A stretch of DNA of 64,000 nt, taken from positions 248,001 through 312,000 of the forward strand of contig NZ_CP107947.1 of the NCBI RefSeq assembly GCF_036059255.1. Reading direction: 5' to 3'. The notes beneath the pieces were generated by a model that did no database searches, was not told the origin of the DNA, and was given only the letters and a program-made list of their open reading frames with translations. The translations under genes and the position numbers were made by a program. This DNA is from Micromonospora sp. NBC_00389. GTDB taxonomy: Bacteria; Actinomycetota; Actinomycetes; Mycobacteriales; Micromonosporaceae. Each line of letters begins with the position of its first letter. Positions within the stretch are counted from its first letter, which is position 1. Below, one piece after another: positions 46,013-54,650 of this stretch.

Positions 46013-47049
46013 TGTCCCACGTCGTGCAGGTGGCCGAGCGCCTGCCGGTACGACTCGACCAGCCCGGTCTCGGTGTACGAGATGCCCTGCTCGTCGCAGT
46101 AGGCGCGAACGATCGGCTGCGCCCGGCGCAGGTTGGCCCGGGGCATGTTCGGGAACAGGTGGTGCTCGATCTGGTAGTTGAGCCCGCCCAGCGCGGTGTC
46201 CACCAGCCGGCTGCCCCGCACGTTGCGGGAGGTCAGCACCTGCTTACGCAGGAAGTCCAGCTCGTCCTCGGCGGTCGGCATCGGCATGCCCTTGTGGTTC
46301 GGCGCGAACGCGCAGCCCATGTAGAGGCCCCACAACGCCTGGTGCACGACAGCGAAGAGCAGTGCCTTCCCCGGCGACATGACCGCCAGCAGCAGCGCCA
46401 CGTAGCCGGCGGTGTGCAGGACGAGCAGCCCCGCCTCGACGGCCCGGTGCCGCATCGGGGTGCTGTACCCGCCGTCCGATTCCCGGCCGACGATCGCCCG
46501 GATGCTCGCCACGTGCAGGTTCAGCCCTTCCAGCAGCAGCATCGGGAAGAAGAAGTAAGCCTGCCGCTTGGCCATCCAGCGGCCGAACCCACGGGTCTCC
46601 AGCGCCTGCTCGGGCGTCCACACCAGGGCACCCGCGCCGACGTCCGGGTCCTCGTCCTCGTGGTTCGGGTTGGCGTGGTGCCGGTTGTGCTTGTCGACCC
46701 ACCAGCCGTAGCTGATCCCCACTGCGACGTTGCCGGCGAGCAGCCCCACCAGTTCGCTGGGGCCGCGCCGACGGAACATCTGGCGGTGCCCGGCATCGTG
46801 GCCGAGGAACGCGACCTGGGTGGTGGCCACCGCCATCACGGCTGCGAGCGGCAGCTGCCACCAGGAGTCGCCGACCAGGAACACGGCGACCCAGCCGGCC
46901 ACGAAGGCACCGAGCGTGATCACGATGCGGGCGACGTACGCGGCTGGGCGCCGCTCCAGCAGGCCTGCCTCGCTGATCCGTCGGGACAACTGTGCGTAGT
47001 CACTGCCTCGCCGACGTACCGGCGGTTCCGCCACCGCTCCGAGCGCCAT
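45997..47049 (-). CDS. Membrane fatty acid desaturase (acyl lipid/acyl-CoA type)
   Basis: A 350-residue di-iron membrane desaturase. The three histidine boxes are HDAGHRQ (about 99), HNRHHANPNHEDEDPD (about 135) and QIEHHLFP (about 300). The Gln at the head of the last box is typical of front-end desaturases and some bacterial DesA3-like enzymes. No cytochrome b5 domain is attached, so an external reductase or rubredoxin-like donor is needed. Four membrane helices in two pairs fit the family. The start at 47049 has GGGAG just upstream. It probably adjusts membrane fluidity; the double-bond position cannot be inferred. Confidence 0.92.
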   Translation of the reverse strand: MALGAVAEPPVRRRGSDYAQLSRRISEAGLLERRPAAYVARIVITLGAFVAGWVAVFLVGDSWWQLPLAAVMAVATTQVAFLGHDAGHRQMFRRRGPSELVGLLAGNVAVGISYGWWVDKHNRHHANPNHEDEDPDVGAGALVWTPEQALETRGFGRWMAKRQAYFFFPMLLLEGLNLHVASIRAIVGRESDGGYSTPMRHRAVEAGLLVLHTAGYVALLLAVMSPGKALLFAVVHQALWGLYMGCAFAPNHKGMPMPTAEDELDFLRKQVLTSRNVRGSRLVDTALGGLNYQIEHHLFPNMPRANLRRAQPIVRAYCDEQGISYTETGLVESYRQALGHLHDVGQPLRG

Positions 47050-47148
47050 TGGTGCTCCCGTCCCGCTCACGCCCGTGCCGGGGCGCCCGGGCTCATCTCG
47101 AGTCTCCCGGCATTGGTTGCGCTGAGTAACCCTGACAACCCCCGAATG

Positions 47149-47172
47149 GGGGGTAGGGCGAGCCCTACCCCC
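47149..47172 (-). terminator. 24-bp palindromic terminator after the large membrane protein gene
   Basis: GGGGGTAGGGC (47149-47159) and GCCCTACCCCC (47162-47172) are inverted copies 12 bases before the stop side of the minus-strand gene ending at 47184. It also lies upstream of the desaturase start. Confidence 0.65.
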
Positions 47173-47183
47173 GGGGATTCGGC

Positions 47184-50100
47184 TCAGCCCAGCCGGGCCA
47201 CCACGGCCCGTATCCGGGCCAGGTCGCGGCGCCGCCGCTCGTAGCTGGCGGCGAGTCCGATCAGCGCCAGACCGCCGGCACCCAGGTAGATCCACCGCGG
47301 CAGCAGGTCCCAGCCGCGGGCCAGTTCGTGTAGCGCCAGCACCGCCAGCACCCCACCGCCGAGCAGCACCGGGGCCTGCCAGCAGCGGGTGGCGCCGGCC
47401 AGCACCACGCCCAGCGCCGCCACGCCGAGCAGCAGCCGCCGCCACGGCTGCGGGTCCGCACCGGCCAGCACCGACACCAGGCTCGGCAGCAGCGCCGCGA
47501 CCAGCCCCGGGCCGAGCGCCGACCAACTGGTCAGCCCGGGTCGGGTGCGCAGCGCCAGCAGGCCCGCGCCGAGTGCGAGGGCCGCAGCCGGCAGGGTGTA
47601 CGCCTCCAGCACGGTCACCCCGCCCGCGGCCAACAGCACCCACGCCCCGAGCAGTTCGCTGCCACCGGCGATGCCGGCGAATGCCCACCGCCGGCCGGCC
47701 GGCTCGCCCCGGCGCAGCAGCCGCAGCGCCACTGCGACCCCCCAGAGCACGCAGACGGTCGCGAGGTGCCGCGCCACCTCGACCGCGAGCAGTGCCGCCA
47801 CCAGCGCCACCGCCTGCGCGGCACCGTCCAGCACCCGCCCGACCCGGGCCCGCCCCGCCATACTCCAGTCGGCCGAAGCACCCGCCCCGGACGTGTCGGT
47901 GGGCGCTCCCGCCGCAGCGACCGGCGGACTGATCGCGGCGGCGACCGCCAGGACCAGCGCGGCCACCCCCAGCAGCGGGTACGCCGCCGCCCGCAGCGGC
48001 AGCCCGCCAGCGAGCGGCACGGTCACCGCCAGCGCGGAGGCCGCGCCCACCGCCGCGAGACAACCCGTGACGCGCACCTCGACGATCCGCGCCCCGACGG
48101 CGACGGCCACCGCCGCCACCAGCAGCATGCCCTCGGCGGCGAGCGTGCCCGCCCGGGTGGCCAACAGCCCCACCACACCGGCGGCGGCCAGCACCGCCCC
48201 CACCGGCACCGCCATCGGCGCGAGCGCCGGGCGAGGCACCGCCAGGGCGGCGAGCAGCAGCGCGGCCAACCCGGCGAGCAGGACAGCTCCCGGCAGCACC
48301 GGCCAGGGCGCGCCGACCGCGACGAGGAGCACCGGCAGCGCACCCGCGGCGAACGGCAGCGCGGGCAGCAGCGTTGGTCGGACCCCCCGGCCGATCAGCG
48401 CGGCGGCCACCGTCAACGCGACCAGCGCCAGCCCGGCGGGGAGCGCCGCCGGGTCGGCGACGACCGTGGGCACCCCGGACCAGATCGGCCCCCGGCTGCC
48501 GTACGGAGCGGCGAGCGCACTCAGCAATGCCGGCAGTGCGGCCAGCACCGCGACCGCCGCCAGCCCGGCGCCCGCCACCACCAGTGGACCCGACCGGCTG
48601 ATCGCCGGCGACCCCCCAACCGCCGACGACCCCCCGACCACCGGCGGCCCCCCGACCACCGGCACCCGCGACTCATCAGGTTGATCGCCGGCTGTCGGCA
48701 GGTCCCGCCGGGCGACGAACACGACGCCCAGCGCCGCCAGCGCGGCGTACAGCCCGAGCCGCTCATCCCCCGCCACGACCAGCGGCGCGAGCCCGGCGGC
48801 AGTCACCGCGACCGCGGCACCGGTCACCGCGTACCCGGTCAGCTCGACCCGGTGGCGACGCGCCGCGAGCACCGCGACCAGCGGCAGCCCGGCGGCGGCC
48901 AGCGCGGCCCGGGCCTGCCACCAGGGCGGTGCACCCGCGGCGAACAGCGCCAGCGCGGCGACCGCCGGCAGCGCGAGCTGCGCGACCAACAGACCCGGAC
49001 CGGCCACCCACCGGTACGGCCCGGCGGCCCGGCGCACGGCCAGTGCCAACCCGAGCACGGTGATCGTCCCGAGCGCCACGAGGGCAGCGGCCGGGGCGGC
49101 CAGGGCCACCAGCAGCCCGTGCCCCAGCAGGACGGCGCCGCCAAGCGCCCCGGTGAGCAGCGTGGCCGGTCGGGCCGCCGGACGGGCCAGCACGGCGAGC
49201 AGCAGCATGACCCCGCCGACCAGGTCCACGGCCACCACGACCGGCCAGGCCGCCGCCCAGCCGACGGGCACGGCGAGCAGCACGGCCGCCGCGCCGGCCG
49301 TGGCGAGCGGCACCCTCGCGCCCCGGGGCAGCAGGAGGGCCATCGCGGCGAGCGCCACCGCCAGAGCGGGTGCCACCTGCCAGCCCCAATCCAGGTCCGG
49401 ACCCGTCTCGGCACCAGTCCACGGCGGCAGCGATCGGGCACCGGCGGCGACCGCCAGCCCGCCGGTGATCAGCACCGCGGTCTGCACCGTGCCCGCCGAG
49501 ACCAGCAGCGCCCCGACGCGCGGGCCGGTCCGCCAGCCGGCGGGCAGCAGCCGTACGGCACCGGCCAGCCCGAGGGCCACCGTGGCCGCCGCGAGCAGCA
49601 GCAGTGACGGCCGCAGCTCGGCCACCGGGCGCAGCAGCGCGGCGGCGAGCACCGGCACCAGCAGCCCGGCCGCCACCACCCGCAGCGCCCGTCCGCCGAC
49701 CAACCGTGCCGCACCGAACCCGGTCAGCGCGACCAGCAACAGCGGAACCCCGGCCAACAGCGGTGCACCCGCCGCCCGGCCGAGCAGCAGCGGCACCAGG
49801 GCGCAGCCGGCGGCACCGACCAGCGCGGCGACGTGCCCGATCCCGGCGAGCACACGGCCGGCGAGCTGGGCCGGCCGCCCCCGATCGCGCAGCGCGGCCA
49901 GCACGGCCAGGTCGAGCAGCGCCACCCCGAGCAGGACCAGCGCCCAACCGCCCGCCCCCGGCCTAGCCTCGACGGCGAGCAGCGGCAGCACCGGCTGGGC
50001 GGCCAGCAACGCGGCGAACCAGGGCCCGGTCAACCGGCTCCACCGGGCGTACGCCACGGCGACCGCCGCGCTGGCCCCCCCGACCAGCGCGGCGTACCTG

Positions 50101-50762
50101 CTGCCCGGCCAGCCGGCCACACCGGCCAGGTCCACCGACCAGGCCGCGTAGCCGTCCAGCACCACCAGCAGCAGCCCCACCGCGGCGAACGTCTCCGCCG
50201 TGCCGTGCAGCCCCCGACGAACCGCCAGCAGCGGGGCGGCCAGGACGAGCGCGGTGACCGCCGCCAGGATCAGGGCCCGTCCACCGACCCCCACCGCCGC
50301 CCAGGCCACCGCCGTGAAGACCACGGCCGCGGTACCCAGAAGAAGTCCACCGAGGACGAAGAGCAGGCCCTGGACCGTCCGCGTCGAGGTCTCCGCCGCG
50401 CCGGGTGCCGCGGATCCCGTACCGACCGGCGCCGGAACCCCCGGCCCGGCGGGCGTCCCCGGCCCCTGGAACGGCGTCGGGCCGGTGAACGGCGTCGGGC
50501 GCACGGCGACGGAAGCGGCCAGCCCGGCGCGAACGCGCGCGGCCAACTCGGCCCGCCGCTGCGTACTGGCCGCCAGCCGCCCGGCCAGCTCGACGTACGT
50601 CCGGCGGGCCCGCTCCACCTCCGGCGCGAGCTGGGCGACCTCCCGGCCCAGCCGGACCACCTCGGCGGCGACGGGGTCGGGCGGACGACGGCAGCCGGCG
50701 CACCCGGTACTCAGGTCGGCCGGGGCGCCGCAGGCGGGGCAGGGATAGCCGGTGTCATCCAC
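47184..50762 (-). CDS. Giant polytopic membrane protein, SCO7613-like
   Basis: A 1192-residue protein. The N-terminus carries a CPACGAPADLSTGCAGC zinc-ribbon-like Cys motif, then a helical segment (about 30-90) and a proline-rich linker. From about residue 125 to the end it is almost continuously hydrophobic, with more than 30 possible membrane helices rich in Ala, Leu, Val and Gly. The end returns to charged sequence (SYERRRRDLARIRAVVARLG). The architecture resembles actinobacterial proteins named after the SCO7613 C-terminal domain, of unknown function. The ATG lies 48 bases after the cutA stop. No enzymatic motif is visible; a scaffold or transport role is speculation. Confidence 0.8.
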   Translation of the reverse strand: MDDTGYPCPACGAPADLSTGCAGCRRPPDPVAAEVVRLGREVAQLAPEVERARRTYVELAGRLAASTQRRAELAARVRAGLAASVAVRPTPFTGPTPFQGPGTPAGPGVPAPVGTGSAAPGAAETSTRTVQGLLFVLGGLLLGTAAVVFTAVAWAAVGVGGRALILAAVTALVLAAPLLAVRRGLHGTAETFAAVGLLLVVLDGYAAWSVDLAGVAGWPGSRYAALVGGASAAVAVAYARWSRLTGPWFAALLAAQPVLPLLAVEARPGAGGWALVLLGVALLDLAVLAALRDRGRPAQLAGRVLAGIGHVAALVGAAGCALVPLLLGRAAGAPLLAGVPLLLVALTGFGAARLVGGRALRVVAAGLLVPVLAAALLRPVAELRPSLLLLAAATVALGLAGAVRLLPAGWRTGPRVGALLVSAGTVQTAVLITGGLAVAAGARSLPPWTGAETGPDLDWGWQVAPALAVALAAMALLLPRGARVPLATAGAAAVLLAVPVGWAAAWPVVVAVDLVGGVMLLLAVLARPAARPATLLTGALGGAVLLGHGLLVALAAPAAALVALGTITVLGLALAVRRAAGPYRWVAGPGLLVAQLALPAVAALALFAAGAPPWWQARAALAAAGLPLVAVLAARRHRVELTGYAVTGAAVAVTAAGLAPLVVAGDERLGLYAALAALGVVFVARRDLPTAGDQPDESRVPVVGGPPVVGGSSAVGGSPAISRSGPLVVAGAGLAAVAVLAALPALLSALAAPYGSRGPIWSGVPTVVADPAALPAGLALVALTVAAALIGRGVRPTLLPALPFAAGALPVLLVAVGAPWPVLPGAVLLAGLAALLLAALAVPRPALAPMAVPVGAVLAAAGVVGLLATRAGTLAAEGMLLVAAVAVAVGARIVEVRVTGCLAAVGAASALAVTVPLAGGLPLRAAAYPLLGVAALVLAVAAAISPPVAAAGAPTDTSGAGASADWSMAGRARVGRVLDGAAQAVALVAALLAVEVARHLATVCVLWGVAVALRLLRRGEPAGRRWAFAGIAGGSELLGAWVLLAAGGVTVLEAYTLPAAALALGAGLLALRTRPGLTSWSALGPGLVAALLPSLVSVLAGADPQPWRRLLLGVAALGVVLAGATRCWQAPVLLGGGVLAVLALHELARGWDLLPRWIYLGAGGLALIGLAASYERRRRDLARIRAVVARLG

Positions 50763-50810
50763 CCGGTCATCATCGAGACCGGCCGGGGTGCCCTCCCAGA
50801 GTGCGCGTAC

Positions 50811-51131
50811 TCAGGGGCGCGTGTGCTCGTGTACCCAGGTGGCGTAGCCGGGGTCGCCGCTCTCCACCCTGGACACCAGAATCTCCGGCACCTCGTACGG
50901 GTGGCTGGCCCGGACCTGGTCCACCAGCGCGGTGAGCCGGTCCGGCGCGGTCTTGAACTGCACCGACCACTCGGTGCTGGTCTCCACCCCGGACCGCCAC
51001 CAGTAGGTGCTGTCCACCTGACCGCCGACCTGGGCGCAGGCGGCGAGCCGACCGGCGACGGCCGCGGCCGCCAGCACGTCGGCGACCGAACGCGCATCCA
51101 CCACCGTCGTCACCACGCAGATCTGGTCCAC
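50811..51131 (-). CDS. cutA: CutA-type divalent-cation tolerance protein
   Basis: A 106-residue trimeric CutA1 protein. Conserved stretches are CVVTTVVDARSVADVLAAAAVAGRLAACAQVGGQVDSTYWW and EWSVQFKTAPDRLTALVDQVRASHPYEVPEILVSRVESGDPGYATWV. These include the WW pair, the FKT block and the HPYEVPE signature. CutA is linked to copper tolerance in E. coli, but a signal-trimer role is suspected in general. The start is GTG; a TAGGGT hexamer six bases upstream overlaps the stop codon of the acyltransferase gene, so it can have its own leaderless promoter inside the operon. Confidence 0.94.
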   Translation of the reverse strand: MDQICVVTTVVDARSVADVLAAAAVAGRLAACAQVGGQVDSTYWWRSGVETSTEWSVQFKTAPDRLTALVDQVRASHPYEVPEILVSRVESGDPGYATWVHEHTRP

Positions 51132-51137
51132 GTCCGC

Positions 51138-51143
51138 ACCCTA
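51138..51143 (-). promoter_or_regulatory. Putative -10 of cutA, sharing bases with the upstream stop codon
   Basis: TAGGGT on the minus strand begins with the TAG stop of the acyltransferase gene and is six bases before the cutA GTG. No ribosome-binding site intervenes. Confidence 0.45.
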
Positions 51144-52157
51144 CGCGGCGACCTCCCGATTGGCCGCGATCCAGGTGTCGATCCGCGCCCACCAGTCATA
51201 AAGCCAGTCGATGCGTTCCTGCCGACCGGTCGGCACGTCCTCCGGCGGCACCGACCAGAACCGCATCACGATCCGCTTGTCCATCGGCAGTTCGCGCCAC
51301 ACGTCGGCGACGGTGACCATCCGGTCCAGCCCGGTGTGGGCGACGAAGATGACCCCGGCGTCCGGGGCGGCGTCCAGCGCGGCGAGCACCCCACCGGGCT
51401 GCGGGGCGAGCACGTGCCGCATCCGTTCCGCGCGCAGGGCCATTCGCTCCAGGCCGAGGGAGCGCAGCCGGGCGATGGCACGCAGCCGGCGCTTGGGGGT
51501 GAAGTTGCCGCCCTCCGGGAAGATCACGAAGGCGTCGTTGTCGTCCAGGCCGGTGGCCAGGTGCCCGACCTGGCGTACCGTCTCCTCGCCGCGCTCCGGC
51601 GTCGGCGCGATGAACCGGTTGGGCAGCCGGTTGAGCAGCACGTCGATCGCCGGGTCCCACTGGAGGCTGTCCTTGAGCACGATCCGCGGCTCCCGGTTGA
51701 ACCAGTTGACCAGCCCATGGATCAGGATGAACGAGTCGCCCGGCCCGGCGTGCCGGCAGAGCACCAGCTCAGGCCGGCCGGGCAGGGCGGTGTCGGGGTC
51801 GGTGCCCACCACGTCGATGCGCAACCGCAGCGTCCAGTGGGCCTGCCAGAACAGCACCCGCAGGAACCAGCCCGCCAGCACGTAGTGCGCGCGCTGGAAG
51901 GCCGGCGACCGGGTCCGCCAGCCAAAGCCGGAGACGACCCAGAGCACGAAGAGCGCGAGCAGCGCGGCGGCGTCCCACACCAGGTACACGCAGCCGATCC
52001 AGAGCAGTCGCAGCGGGCGCAACCGGCCCCGGACCAGGGGGGAGGCGGCCGCGGCGACCAGCGCCCAGACCGGCAGCGTGGTCACCACGGCGACCGCGAG
52101 CAGCACCACGGCAGGGGCGAACAGCAGCCGGCGCAGCCACCTGGGGGGCAACGGCAT
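51141..52157 (-). CDS. PlsC-type 1-acylglycerol-3-phosphate acyltransferase family protein
   Basis: A 338-residue membrane-bound acyltransferase. Two or three N-terminal helices (about 14-80) are followed by the PlsC domain with the HX4D motif in LCRHAGPGDSFIL and the FPEG motif in DAFVIFPEGGNFTPKRR. These are the catalytic His-Asp and the substrate-binding loop. The C-terminal part has PPEDVPTGRQERIDWLYDWWARIDTWIAANREV. It probably acylates lysophosphatidic acid or a related polar lipid. The start overlaps the patatin stop (TGATG; GTG three bases earlier is an alternative), so the two lipid enzymes are coupled. Confidence 0.9.
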   Translation of the reverse strand: MPLPPRWLRRLLFAPAVVLLAVAVVTTLPVWALVAAAASPLVRGRLRPLRLLWIGCVYLVWDAAALLALFVLWVVSGFGWRTRSPAFQRAHYVLAGWFLRVLFWQAHWTLRLRIDVVGTDPDTALPGRPELVLCRHAGPGDSFILIHGLVNWFNREPRIVLKDSLQWDPAIDVLLNRLPNRFIAPTPERGEETVRQVGHLATGLDDNDAFVIFPEGGNFTPKRRLRAIARLRSLGLERMALRAERMRHVLAPQPGGVLAALDAAPDAGVIFVAHTGLDRMVTVADVWRELPMDKRIVMRFWSVPPEDVPTGRQERIDWLYDWWARIDTWIAANREVAA

Positions 52158-52990
52158 CACCGCACCACGTGGGTGGCCAGGTAGTGCCGGGAGGCGGTGT
52201 ACGCCCGGCTGATCCGCCGCCCCACCGCCGCCGTGTCCCGGTACGCCCACGGGGTGTCGTCGCGCGGGTTCAGCCCCCCGGTCGGCAGGACGTGCACCTC
52301 CACCCCCTCGGGCAGCGCGGCCATCTCGCGGAAGAACCGGTGCCGGCGGGAGATCTCGAACGCGACCTGCGCGATCTCCCACGGACGCCGGGGCGGTGTC
52401 AGCTCCCGTTCGATCCGGCCCACCTGGAGGACGAAGATCTGGCGGGCCCCGACGGCCACCGCCTCGCCGATCGGGATGGAGTTGACGATGCCACCGTCCA
52501 CATAGTGCGCTCCGTCGATCTCGGTGGGCGGAAGCAGGCCGGGCACCGAGGCCGACGCCAGCACCGCCGGCACCACCGGACCGCTGTCGAACCAGTGCTC
52601 GGCGGCCCGCTCGATGTGCGCGGCGCAGCAACGGAACGGCACCCGCAGGTCGGCGAAGGTGGTGTCCACCCCCAGCTCGGATTCGAGTAGGCGGCGCAGC
52701 GGTCGGGGCGAGTGCAGGTGGGTCCGGGCGGCGAAGCGGCGCACCTGCCGGGCGACCGAGTCGCCGTACACCTCGCTGGCCTCCGGCGAGGCCCAGAGCC
52801 GGACCAGCCGGTCGGTCACCGCCTCCGACGGGTCGGCGGCGACCAGCGCGCCGTTGACCGCGCCGATCGAGGTGCCGAGCACCAGGTCGGGTTGGATGCC
52901 GGCCCGGAACAGGGCACGCAACATGCCCACCTCGACCGCGCCGAGCACTCCCCCGCCGCCGAGTACGAACGCCACCGGTCCCCCCGCCAT
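52157..52990 (-). CDS. Patatin-like phospholipase
   Basis: A 277-residue serine hydrolase of the patatin/RssA type. The oxyanion loop is VLGGGGVLGAVEVGML, the nucleophile Ser41 is in VLGTSIGAVNGALVA (GxSxG), and the catalytic Asp is in HYVDGGIVNSIPIGEA. Substrates are acyl lipids, most likely phospholipids. The start at 52990 has AGGA eight bases upstream; an ATG nine bases earlier lacks such spacing. It is translationally coupled to the acyltransferase, suggesting a deacylation/reacylation pair for lipid remodelling. It is divergent from the Ser/Thr kinase gene. Confidence 0.93.
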   Translation of the reverse strand: MAGGPVAFVLGGGGVLGAVEVGMLRALFRAGIQPDLVLGTSIGAVNGALVAADPSEAVTDRLVRLWASPEASEVYGDSVARQVRRFAARTHLHSPRPLRRLLESELGVDTTFADLRVPFRCCAAHIERAAEHWFDSGPVVPAVLASASVPGLLPPTEIDGAHYVDGGIVNSIPIGEAVAVGARQIFVLQVGRIERELTPPRRPWEIAQVAFEISRRHRFFREMAALPEGVEVHVLPTGGLNPRDDTPWAYRDTAAVGRRISRAYTASRHYLATHVVR

Positions 52991-53082
52991 ACCACTCATC
53001 CTGGCACGGGCCCGCCGCCGACCGGTCGGCCGCCGTCGCGGGAGGGGGCGGCGCACGACAGGGCCACTCATCGACGACGGCG

Positions 53083-53111
53083 TTGACAGGCCGGACACAT
53101 TCGCGCAACCT
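53083..53111 (+). promoter_or_regulatory. Promoter candidate of the Ser/Thr kinase gene
   Basis: TTGACA (53083-53088) and CAACCT (53106-53111) are separated by 17 bases and end 32 bases before the kinase start. The -35 is a perfect consensus. Confidence 0.5.
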
Positions 53112-53143
53112 GATACCGCTCCCACCCGAGGCAGGTGCGATCC

Positions 53144-54622
53144 GTGAAGGCAGCACTGCATCCGGGCCGGTTGCTGGCCCGCAGGTACCGGCTCATCGAC
53201 CAGGTCGGCGCCGGCGGCATGTCGGTCATCTGGCGCGCCCGGGACGAGGTGCTGGACCGGGTCGTCGCGCTCAAGGTGCTCGCCCCGTCGCTGGCCGCCG
53301 ACGCCCGGTTCCGGGGCATGGTGCGCGAGGAGGCCCGGGCCGCCGCCCAGTTGGTCCACCCGCACGTGACCTCGGTGCACGACTACGGCGAGACGGTCGA
53401 CCCGGACGGTTCCATCACCTCGTTCGTCGTGATGGAGCTGCTCAGCGGCGAGGAGTTGAAGCTGCGGCTCACCGAGGGGCCGCTGCCGTGGGCCGAGGCG
53501 GTCCAGGTCGGCGCGCAGATCGCGGACGCGCTGGCCGCCGCGCACCGGCTCGGCATCGTGCACCGCGACATCACCCCGGCCAACGTGATGATGACCGACG
53601 TGGGCGTCAAGGTGCTCGACTTCGGCATCGCCACCCGGATCGGGGCACCGGACGAGGACGAGGACGGCGGCACCTTCGGGACTCCGGCATACGTGGCACC
53701 GGAACGGCTCGACGGCGCGCCCGCCCAGCCGGCCACCGACGTGTACTCGCTCGGCGTGCTGCTGCACGAGGCGCTCACCGGCCGGGTCCCGTACCCGGCG
53801 GACACCTGGGAGCAGCTCAGCGCAGCGCTGGCGGGCGGCCCGCCGCCGACGCTGGCCGAGGTGCCGGAGCTGCCGCCGGTCGTGGCCCGGATCTGCCTGC
53901 GCAGCCTGGCCCGGGATCCGGCCGACCGGCCGACCGCCCGGCAGGTCTCCACCGCGCTGCGCGACCAGCTGCTGCCGGCCGACCCGCCGACGGCCACCAT
54001 CCGGGTGCCCACGCTGACCCCGCCCCCGGCCCCCTCGGTGCCGGACACCGTGGCGACCGAAACCGGCGGGGCGGCGGCGGAACCGGCCGCACCGGAGGCG
54101 GGACCGGCCGACGGTGGGCCGGGCCGGTCGCGTCGCCAACCGGCCCTGCTGCTGGTTCCGGCCATGCTGGCGGTCGGTGTGGCGCTGGCCGTCGCGGCCC
54201 TGCTGCCCGACGATCGGCAGCCAGCGCCACGGACGCAGCCCTCGGCTGGTCCGTCGGCGTCCGCGTCGAACGATCCGTCGATCAGCGAGCCGTCCGGCCC
54301 GGCCGCGTCACCGTCGGCGCGGTCGAGCACCGGCTCGCCCACCTCGGAGCCGGGCACGCTGGTGGAGGCCGCCAACCGGCTCAACGGGCTGATCGGCGCC
54401 GGGTTGGACGCCGGGGAGATCCGCCCCGACGTCGGTCTCGACCTGCGCAACGAGCTGCGCAACCTGACCGCGGCCGTCGGCTCCGGCCGGGACGAGCTGG
54501 CTCCGCCGGTGGCCCGGCTGCGCGAGAAGGTCGCCGTCCGGCTGGGCGAGGGCGGCATCAGCCCGGCGTACGCGGAGCGGCTGGACGCCGCCATCGCCGA
54601 GCTGGGTGCGGCCCGGGTCTGA
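53144..54622 (+). CDS. Membrane-anchored Ser/Thr protein kinase
   Basis: A 492-residue Hanks-type kinase. The Gly loop is GAGGMSVIW, the ATP-binding Lys44 is in ALKVL, the catalytic loop is HRDITPANVM (Asp142, Thr144, Asn147), DFG is at 159-161, and TFGTPAYVAPE is the activation segment. The loop Lys usually found two residues after Asp142 is replaced by Thr144, so activity may be altered. A proline-rich juxtamembrane tail leads to one helix (about 335-355). The outer part has a Ser-rich linker and a helical domain (about 405-492) without PASTA repeats. GTG 53144 is preferred; GTG 53135 is too close to the ribosome-binding site. It is a possible partner of the FHA protein. Confidence 0.92.
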   Translation: MKAALHPGRLLARRYRLIDQVGAGGMSVIWRARDEVLDRVVALKVLAPSLAADARFRGMVREEARAAAQLVHPHVTSVHDYGETVDPDGSITSFVVMELLSGEELKLRLTEGPLPWAEAVQVGAQIADALAAAHRLGIVHRDITPANVMMTDVGVKVLDFGIATRIGAPDEDEDGGTFGTPAYVAPERLDGAPAQPATDVYSLGVLLHEALTGRVPYPADTWEQLSAALAGGPPPTLAEVPELPPVVARICLRSLARDPADRPTARQVSTALRDQLLPADPPTATIRVPTLTPPPAPSVPDTVATETGGAAAEPAAPEAGPADGGPGRSRRQPALLLVPAMLAVGVALAVAALLPDDRQPAPRTQPSAGPSASASNDPSISEPSGPAASPSARSSTGSPTSEPGTLVEAANRLNGLIGAGLDAGEIRPDVGLDLRNELRNLTAAVGSGRDELAPPVARLREKVAVRLGEGGISPAYAERLDAAIAELGAARV

Positions 54623-54650
54623 CCGCGTCCACAACGGCAGGGCGGGCGGA

